Part shown: positions 57,875 through 64,000 of the stretch, in pieces
Position numbering within the stretch: the first letter of the stretch is position 1
How the letters are laid out: each line of letters opens with the position of its first letter
Assembly: GCF_040183065.1 (NCBI RefSeq)
Contig: NC_091129.1
Span: forward strand, 5,001-69,000
Source: Periplaneta americana
Taxonomy: Eukaryota; Arthropoda; Insecta; Blattodea; Blattidae
Direction of reading: 5' to 3'
Length of the DNA stretch: 64,000 nt
Position numbers and translations under genes: made by a program
Notes under the pieces: model-generated
Databases searched by the model: none
Told to the model about the DNA's origin: nothing
The model's input: the letters and a program-made list of their open reading frames with translations, nothing else

Positions 57875-58520
57875 TCGTAATTATCACTACAATAAGGGAA
57901 AACAAACTTCTTACAAGAAAACATTCTGATGGAGGCAGATGAAGTTAATTAATTTCTTTCACCATGTTAATAATCTCAAAAGAAGTGCTTGTACAAATTT
58001 TGGCCACTCAACTGCAATTACGAGGGCCGTAAAAATAAAAAGTTCGCCAGGGTAAGTTAACGGAAAGAAAACACGATTTCATTGGAAAAAATTATTGGAA
58101 CAGACAAAGCAATTTTCGAGCAGTTTTTCAACATATTCTCACCGGAATTGAGATATTTGTCATATCATGGGATCGACAGAGACTTGCAAACGGCTATCAA
58201 ACGCTGGTTCCGATCCCAAGTGGCTGACTTCTATGACACAAAGATACAAAATTTGATCCCATGATATGACAGATGTCTCAATTCCAGTTGGGGACATGTT
58301 GACAAATAGCGCAACAATTGCTGTATCTGTTCCAATAAATCTTACCATGCAGTTGTGCTTTATTCTGTAAATGGCCCCAGGGAAAATTACTTTCTGGACG
58401 GCCTCGTAATTGCGGTCGAGTAGCCAAAATTTGTATAAGTACTTATTTTGACATTATTAACATGGTGGAAGAAAAAAAATTAACTTTTTTATCTGCCCTC
58501 ATCAGAATGTTTGCTTGTTA
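57875..58520. repeat. ~640-bp palindrome, ~260-bp diverged arms
   Basis: Matching inverted pairs include AACATTCTGATG (57923; inverted near 58510), CACCATGTTAATAAT (57959; near 58465), ACAAATTTTGGC (57992; near 58430) and GTCATATCATGGGATC (58158; 58255). The central spacer is about 80 bp. Arms are colinear but diverged, so it is an old inverted duplication or foldback element. Confidence 0.85.
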
Positions 58521-58639
58521 GCTGTGTTAGCAGGATAAGGTTTTCCTAAAAAATTACTTCACGTATTTATAAATCGTAAATTTTCATAGGGAATATTCCG
58601 AAATTACTGAAAAACAAAGGTTCTCTAAATTACCACCAG

Positions 58640-58800
58640 CCGAAACATAGATGGGAAGATAATATTAAAATGGACTTGAGGGAGGTGGGATATGATGATA
58701 GAGACTGGATTAATCTTGCACAGGATAGAGACCAATGGTGGGCTTATGTGAGGGCAACAATGAATCTGGGGTTCCTTAAAAGCCATTTGTAAGTAAGTAA
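58640..58800 (+). mobile_element. LINE 3' end
   Basis: Frame includes RWEDNIKMDLREVGYDDRDW and INLAQDRDQWWAYV, followed by the terminus GGGTTCCTTAAAAGCC and a TAAG tail. Heavily 5'-truncated. Confidence 0.85.
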
Positions 58801-59260
58801 GTCTCGTGACCAGAACATAGCACGAAATGGAGATATAAAAATTGGAAATTTATCCTTTATAAAGATGGAAAAATTCAAATACCTTGCAGCAAATATAAAT
58901 TATACACGAGAGGAAATTAAAACGCAAAATAAATATGGAAAATGTCTGTTATTATTCGGTTGAGAAGCTTTTGTCATTCAGTCTGTTTTCAAAAAAGCTG
59001 AAAGTTAGGATTTATAAAACAGTTACATTATTGGTTTTTCTGTATGGTTATAAAACTTTGATTCCCACTTTGAGAGAGTAACAGAAAATAAGGTGCTTAG
59101 GAAAATATTTGGAGTAAGAGGATGAAGTTACAGAAGAATGGAGAAAGTTACACAACACAGAACTGCACGCATTGGGACTGGATTAAGCTTGCTCAGGATA
59201 GGGACCGATTGCGGGGTTATGTGAGGGTGGCAATGAACCTCTGGGTTTATGTATGTGATG
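58801..59260 (+). mobile_element. LINE 3' coding fragment, second copy
   Basis: Begins at SRDQNIARNGDIKIGNL, continues MEKFKYLAANI, and later WRKLHNTELHA, the same order as the end of the LINE at 24885-26738 and of the copy at 53190. It follows the TAAG tail of the previous fragment directly. Confidence 0.82.
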
Positions 59261-59624
59261 GTTGCCACGTTGTGTGAACTTTTTAATCGTATACGATGAT
59301 ATCTGCATGCACATAGGCTAATTTCTGTATAAAGTGATAACATCATCACCAACTCTTGAAGGTTTAGGAGAGCTGTCCTGTCCTGCCTCATGCTTGATGC
59401 CGCATTCCTGCTGGTTTCCCTGCAGCCTCATATTAAAGTGGTACTGTATTTTTATTTAATTTCTTCCTGTAACCACTACAGGTTGCCATCGACAAAGAAT
59501 ACCATGATACATTAGAGTAAATGCCTTGAGCCTTAGTGATACATTGTTGTTAGAGTGAAAAATAACAGTTTGAATTATATTGAAACACATGATATTAAAC
59601 GAAGTAACGTCAAGGAGATGCGAA

Positions 59625-61135
59625 TTAAAGTCCTGGTCCATATGTATGATGCCTGAAAATAGCTATTGAGCCTTTGAGTGCTGCAATTGTTAGATCTCTT
59701 AAAATATTTTTATGCAGGCCAAAAGATTTACAGAAGTCGACTAGGAACTGGGGTATGGTCCCACGGGCTCCTATCATTAGTCCCGTAATGACGATGGATT
59801 CCAGATGGTATTTGTCCTTATAAAAACTGATGGAAGGTTCGTATATATTTCTTTTTTCCTCGTGTACTTCTTCTGGCTGGTGTTCGTGCGATTCGAATCT
59901 CACAGTAGGGTCTATGATGTAACCTTCAAGAGAGGGGGGTTTAAATGCAATTATGTCGATTCTTCGATTACTGCCCTCACTGGATATGCCGTGTACTTCT
60001 TCATATACTGAATAACCTTTGTTCCTTAAGGCAGTTGCTATTATAGATCTTACTGTATGATGCCGTGTATTTCGTAGAAGTTCACCGTGTGAACAGGCCC
60101 CCAGGACATGGGCAAGGGTTTCAACCTCCCTGTCGCAACGTCGACAGAGGTTACTGCCCGAAGACCTGCAGGGTACACTACGCACAGCTGACATGTTCGC
60201 ATTCATCTTGATCGCTTCCCTCCACTCACTACAGATTCCGGATCCACTTATTGGCCGGGGTATATTGTTGGTATAAGAGCACGCCTTTGCATTTATGTTT
60301 TTTCTGGCTCCAGTTCTCAAACGCTTTTTCTCTTAATACTTGCCGTACCTTTCGCGTATCTACAGTGCCGTATTTATTTAAAATATTTGCTGATTCGGTG
60401 ATATTGAGTGCTGTGAGACTGGATGTAATTTCTTGGGATAATGGCATTGTAGCATGTAGGAAGGAATTATTTGATTTAAGCAATATCTTACATGCATTTA
60501 TATGTTGTAAGTATAATTCCCATGCTGAACAGAATAAACCTAATCCTTTGAATTTTGTGTCTGTATACAACATATCTGTAGGAAGATCATTAGGCAGTTG
60601 CAATATTTCTTTCAGCACACCCCTTATCATAATATCTGCATCCACTATGAATTTATTAGAAATTTTTTTTTGGAGGCACTGTTTGAAATGGATATATTAG
60701 ACTAGGACAGATTGAGGTGTTAATGATGTATTTTTGATCCGCTTGTAAGTGTGGTGAAGAAATAAGCAATTCTACATTTGTTCTTACTTTAGACAATGTT
60801 GAAAGAGGATCAAAATTAATCTCATCATAAAAATTGACTCCTAGATAGCGAATGAAGTCACCTCTTTGCAAACCAGCTATTTCATTTCCAGACGAGATGT
60901 GGAAATTTTCTTCAAACAGCTGACCCTCTTTTAATATAAATGCCTTTACACTTGTTAATGTTAATATCTAGTCCGATTTCATCGAATTGTTGAAATGCAT
61001 GATTGAAGAGTGTTAAAGCGGATTTTTTGTCTTTACCAATGATAACAATATCATCTGCGAAGCCCATTACAGTTGATTGATCTTCAGATGGACTTAAGTT
61101 AAATCCATACTGAGTAGTCATGCCGTGTTCACTAT
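59625..61135 (-). pseudogene. R2-type LINE with restriction-like endonuclease, 3' half
   Basis: Reading down from 61135: the reverse transcriptase catalytic motif (VMGFADDIVIIGKDKKSA), the thumb (FIRYLGVNFYDEINFD), and a linker (KGVLLYQQYTPANKWIRN). A zinc knuckle of C-x2-C-x8-H-x4-C form follows (CRRCDREVETLAHVLGAC, near 60150-60095). The restriction-like endonuclease has RRIDIIAF and YIIDPTVRFE. This order is that of R2-group LINEs. Frameshifts near 60660 and 60240 and a break near 60900 inactivate it. The N-terminal DNA-binding region and earlier motifs are missing. The flanks are not 28S rRNA as far as I can recognise. Confidence 0.85.
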
Positions 61136-61954
61136 TCTTACACTTATTATTCTAAATATATGAAAAATATTATTATTCATATTTTGTGTGACGATTGGGA
61201 CATTAAGTGCTATTAACTGCTAAAGTAAATGTGATTAATATACTGTATTTAATATAAAAACTGGAGAACCTATGAACAACATGTATTTCTCTCCAATATT
61301 AAAGGCGAAACAATGGCACCCTTCAAAACAAAAGAATAGTGAGTTGTACAACATAGTTTAGCCAACCACAGAAATTATAAATTCAAGGCATTTAGTTTTA
61401 TCCATACTTTAAATTTAAAAATCTGGAATATTACAGAACACACGGGATCAGTATTTGGTTGTTATATGCCAATAACCATAAAATTAATTATTACCTGTCA
61501 AAATGCACAAAAAAATTAACTTTAAAATTGTATGGTTATGTCAAAGTGTACATGGAATGACTCATAAATATATAAATAGATCCTTGGCACAACAGCCTAT
61601 GGAGGGTCAAGATCATCAGTCGACTGCTGGCCTCACGTCTGCATGCCTCAGCAAGTGTGAACGATAATCAAAGCAATACTGGTATGAAGGTAACATTATC
61701 ATTTTAATTTAGCTTATCATTTTAACTGTGTATTGTTAATATTGTATATACCACTGCCACCGGGTGCTTGCCCACTTGCAGTGTAAATAAATACATACAT
61801 GTGATTAGCACAATAATCCCTACCCCAGCCATTACAGCTGGCTCACGAGACCGGATTCCACTATGTGTTGTAGCTCCCCAAATTCAACATGCTGCTGAGT
61901 GGTCACTGGTTCTTATACACTGGTCGAGATTTCATGAGAAAATTTGTTCTCTCC
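61136..61954. other. non-coding spacer with retroelement-like fragments
   Basis: No gene. Phrases near 61580-61800 look like decayed retroelement 3' sequence but have no second copy in the window to confirm this. Confidence 0.4.
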
Positions 61955-62025
61955 CCTGACTGGAACCAGCGGTCATTTCGTATCACTAGGCCAAAGCATT
62001 ATGCCTTATACAGCGCAGATACAGT
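61955..62025 (-). repeat. tRNA-like SINE head
   Basis: Minus strand: a weak A box around CTGTATAAGGCATAATG and a B box CGCTGGTTCCAGTCAGG. Body not identified. Confidence 0.45.
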
Positions 62026-62429
62026 GATGGACTTTCATAAACATTACGTTGTTAAAATGTTCGTCTTATAGAGATGTCATTGACATCTTCAAAGGAAGTT
62101 TCTGCAAGTTGATCCTCTTGGTAAATTCGGAGTTTATAAAATAGCCAAGAAATTTTGTGAATCAGGTTTTGTGATCCTGTGATTAATTTGGCTACATAGG
62201 TATATTCTCATATAGATGCTGAACCTGACCAAGTGGTAATTACAACTTAGATCAGAAGCCACCTACCTACTCTGGAAAGAGAATAGCACCTACCAAAACT
62301 GGATCAACAAAACGTAGAAAGGGAAAAACAGTTAAGAGACGCATTCACAATTCATTTTGAAAGTCAAGTAGTTCAAGGTAATGTTGTTCCATCTTGAATC
62401 TTGTGTACTCTACTTTTAAGACTTAAATA

Positions 62430-62540
62430 TAAATGATTGGTTAAATGGCAAACTTACTAGTGTTAAATTATATAAGCACGTGTGGCTTACAGCTGTTTTG
62501 GTGTATCTTTCACTCCATCCTCAGAGCCTACTAGATCCTG
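62430..62540 (+). repeat. dispersed repeat, copy 2
   Basis: TTAAATGGCAAACTTACTAG, ACGTGTGGCTTACAGCTGTT and TGGTGTATC match 57435-57510. Confidence 0.7.
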
Positions 62541-63085
62541 GCGTCATCATCGACATCGCTGCAAAGATTGGATCCTGCAGGTGCCCTTGTTCAAAATACT
62601 TGTCTTGCAATATTAGATGACTACAGGTATCAATGTATTCTGCCCTTAACTACATAACAACCCAATGGCTGGAACTGAAAACAGAACACAGCCTTAATAC
62701 ACAAAGTGAAAAATTAATTTGATGATGGCGCGTTTCTTTCATTGTTCCTCCAATCAAGCACCTGCTGAAAAGACTTTATGAATGTATGAAAATACTGAAA
62801 AATGTTGCTAGTTTAAGTTTCCATTATGTTCTACAACAAATCAAGGATTTCTTAATTCAACATAGCCAAAAAAGTTACTGAAAACATTTAAGTACAGTAG
62901 CGTACGATGAACTTGATGAAATGGAAAAATTTCAGCTTTACTATTGATTTTTGGGATAAAGTTTTCCAGTACAAAGAGGTATCAAATACAAAACCATTAA
63001 AAGAATTAGCATACCAAGTTCGCACCATCAATGTTATGTCTTGCTTGGTGAAATTCAGAAGTGGTTTCGAAGCATTATCGTTAAA
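62541..63085. other. non-coding spacer
   Basis: No gene recognised; the 62-residue frame at 62907-63095 has no motif. Confidence 0.45.
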
Positions 63086-63089
63086 CCAA

Positions 63090-63310
63090 AATTAGTCCAC
63101 CACTGTGGTCTTGTGGTAGTGCGTTCGCTCCCGAACTTAGCGGGCCAGGGTTCGATTCCCTGCTTGGGACAAGTTGCCTGGGTGAGGTATTTTTTTTCAG
63201 GGTTTTTCCCTCCTATGAATGAATATCAGGTAACTTTATCAGGTGTATGGAACCCCACTCATTCTCGTCACTTCTTTTCCCCCCTCATCATCCTTTCCTT
63301 ATCATTCTGA
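63090..63310 (+). repeat. tRNA-derived SINE
   Basis: Head: GTGGTCTTGTGGTAGTGCG (A box) and CCAGGGTTCGATTCCCTGC (consensus B box). Body: GGGACAAGTTGCCTGGGTGA, CAGGGTTTTTCCCTC, CAGGTAACTTTATCAGG and CCCCACTCATTCTCGTC, paralleling the SINE at 22645 but more diverged. The head is the best preserved in the window. Confidence 0.8.
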
Positions 63311-63669
63311 TTGTGTACTTGGTTTTCAGATCGCGCCTGCGGCAGCCATCCAAAGCTCCTGACGCTCTTGGCTGGCTCTATGGAGATTCCAAAGCATGGT
63401 AGTTGCGGAACCCACTCCCCTCCCGATGGGAGGGGTGGCCTATACCTTAGACCATTTAAGGGGGGAATGTGAGGGTGCTGTTGTGGTGGAATGGTACACG
63501 GACTTAGAGGGATGGTGGGACTGGTCATTAGGGTGTTGGGATTTAGATCGGCTCGACGTGGGTGCGGTCGTTGAGCTACAACTCATCCCAGGGGCGCACA
63601 ATAGACCTCAGGTCGCGGGTGCATAGAGATGTTCTCCTCCCGGCCTCATAGAGAGAAAAAAAAAAAAAC
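63311..63669 (+). repeat. GC-rich retroposon-like tail ending in poly-A
   Basis: An unusually GC-rich stretch ends in CCCGGCCTCATAGAGAG and 14 A (63656-63669). It may be the 3' part of a composite SINE whose head is at 63090, or a separate retroposed sequence. Overlapping frames on both strands have no motif. Confidence 0.5.
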
Positions 63670-64000
63670 AAAATTATAAATAGAATAGAAATTTCAATAA
63701 ATTTTGAAATTAGGGCTGCACTAAGACGGAGTGTTATGTACTGTTATAATTTTTAATTTCTTCAACACAATCATGTTAAAAAATTTGAACTTCAACTGCA
63801 GCTGCAGGTGTTTCAAACTTCATTTTCTACACCTTTATCTGAAACGTGAAATCACTAATTTTATAGTTTCGATATTGAGTGTTTAATAATTATTTATATC
63901 TTATCTACTCATTATTTAACAATTAAGTACAAACAAATTTGTAGAAACAAAAATTAGGTGGGTTTTATGACGTTAAATTTGGTGAGTTTTTGTACGTGTG
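63670..64000. other. AT-rich non-coding end of window
   Basis: Nothing recognisable. Confidence 0.5.

Noticed and set aside
59805..60700. Plus-strand frames of 68 and 149 residues
   Set aside because: Shadows of the minus-strand R2-type LINE, whose motifs are clear in the other direction.
59625..61135. R2 insertion in a 28S rRNA gene
   Set aside because: I could not recognise rRNA sequence on either side, so an rDNA location is not supported.
955..63200. Functional tRNA genes at the A/B-box segments
   Set aside because: Box-like motifs are present at ten or more places, but none folds into a complete cloverleaf, and several continue into SINE bodies.

Overview
This window looks like repeat-rich, gene-poor nuclear DNA of an arthropod, most likely an insect. 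The evidence is AT-rich intergenic sequence, splice-like signals, tRNA-derived SINEs with poly-A or (TAA)n tails, several LINE families, and mariner, Tc1, hAT, piggyBac and Helitron elements. The SINE and LINE types resemble those I associate with cockroaches and termites; that placement is from memory. No complete host gene is visible. The only stretch I would defend as a host coding exon is a 170-bp internal exon at 24342-24511 (+), from a gene I do not recognise.

Layout. 1-5 kb: AT-rich sequence, a 56-bp satellite (2185-4105) with a 9-unit higher-order period, and a foldback MITE. 5-6.6 kb: a broken mariner inserted in a ~50-bp minisatellite. 6.8-12.3 kb: a hAT element with an exact 8-bp target duplication, a deleted Tc1-like transposase, and a non-autonomous hAT with its own exact 8-bp duplication. 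13-20.6 kb: two copies of one SINE-like family, a long palindrome, a 1.84-kb element with inverted ends, a recurring GTGACACACGAA motif and a 117-bp tandem array. 22.5-28 kb: a mariner end fragment, a full SINE, a DDE transposase fragment, the exon, and a minus-strand LINE interrupted by a second mariner. 28-40.9 kb: a ~12.9-kb satellite of short CAAAATTTT-type units punctuated by a recurring GC-rich module. 41-48 kb: a diverged local duplication, one copy of which was hit by a Helitron and by a piggyBac. 48.7-56 kb: MITEs, microsatellites, a LINE 3' end and a three-layer nest (SINE containing a TA-type MITE containing a Helitron). 57-59.3 kb: a deleted piggyBac remnant, a ~640-bp palindrome and LINE 3' ends. 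59.6-61.1 kb: the 3' half of an R2-type LINE with a restriction-like endonuclease, minus strand. 61-64 kb: SINE pieces.

How the parts relate. Nothing here reads as a pathway or operon. The value of the window is as a record of transposition: empty-site or intact-family copies in the same window let several insertions be read to within a base, and the larger palindromes and higher-order arrays are structures simple gene annotation would miss. I found no CRISPR array, rRNA gene, convincing functional tRNA gene or new defence-like system.
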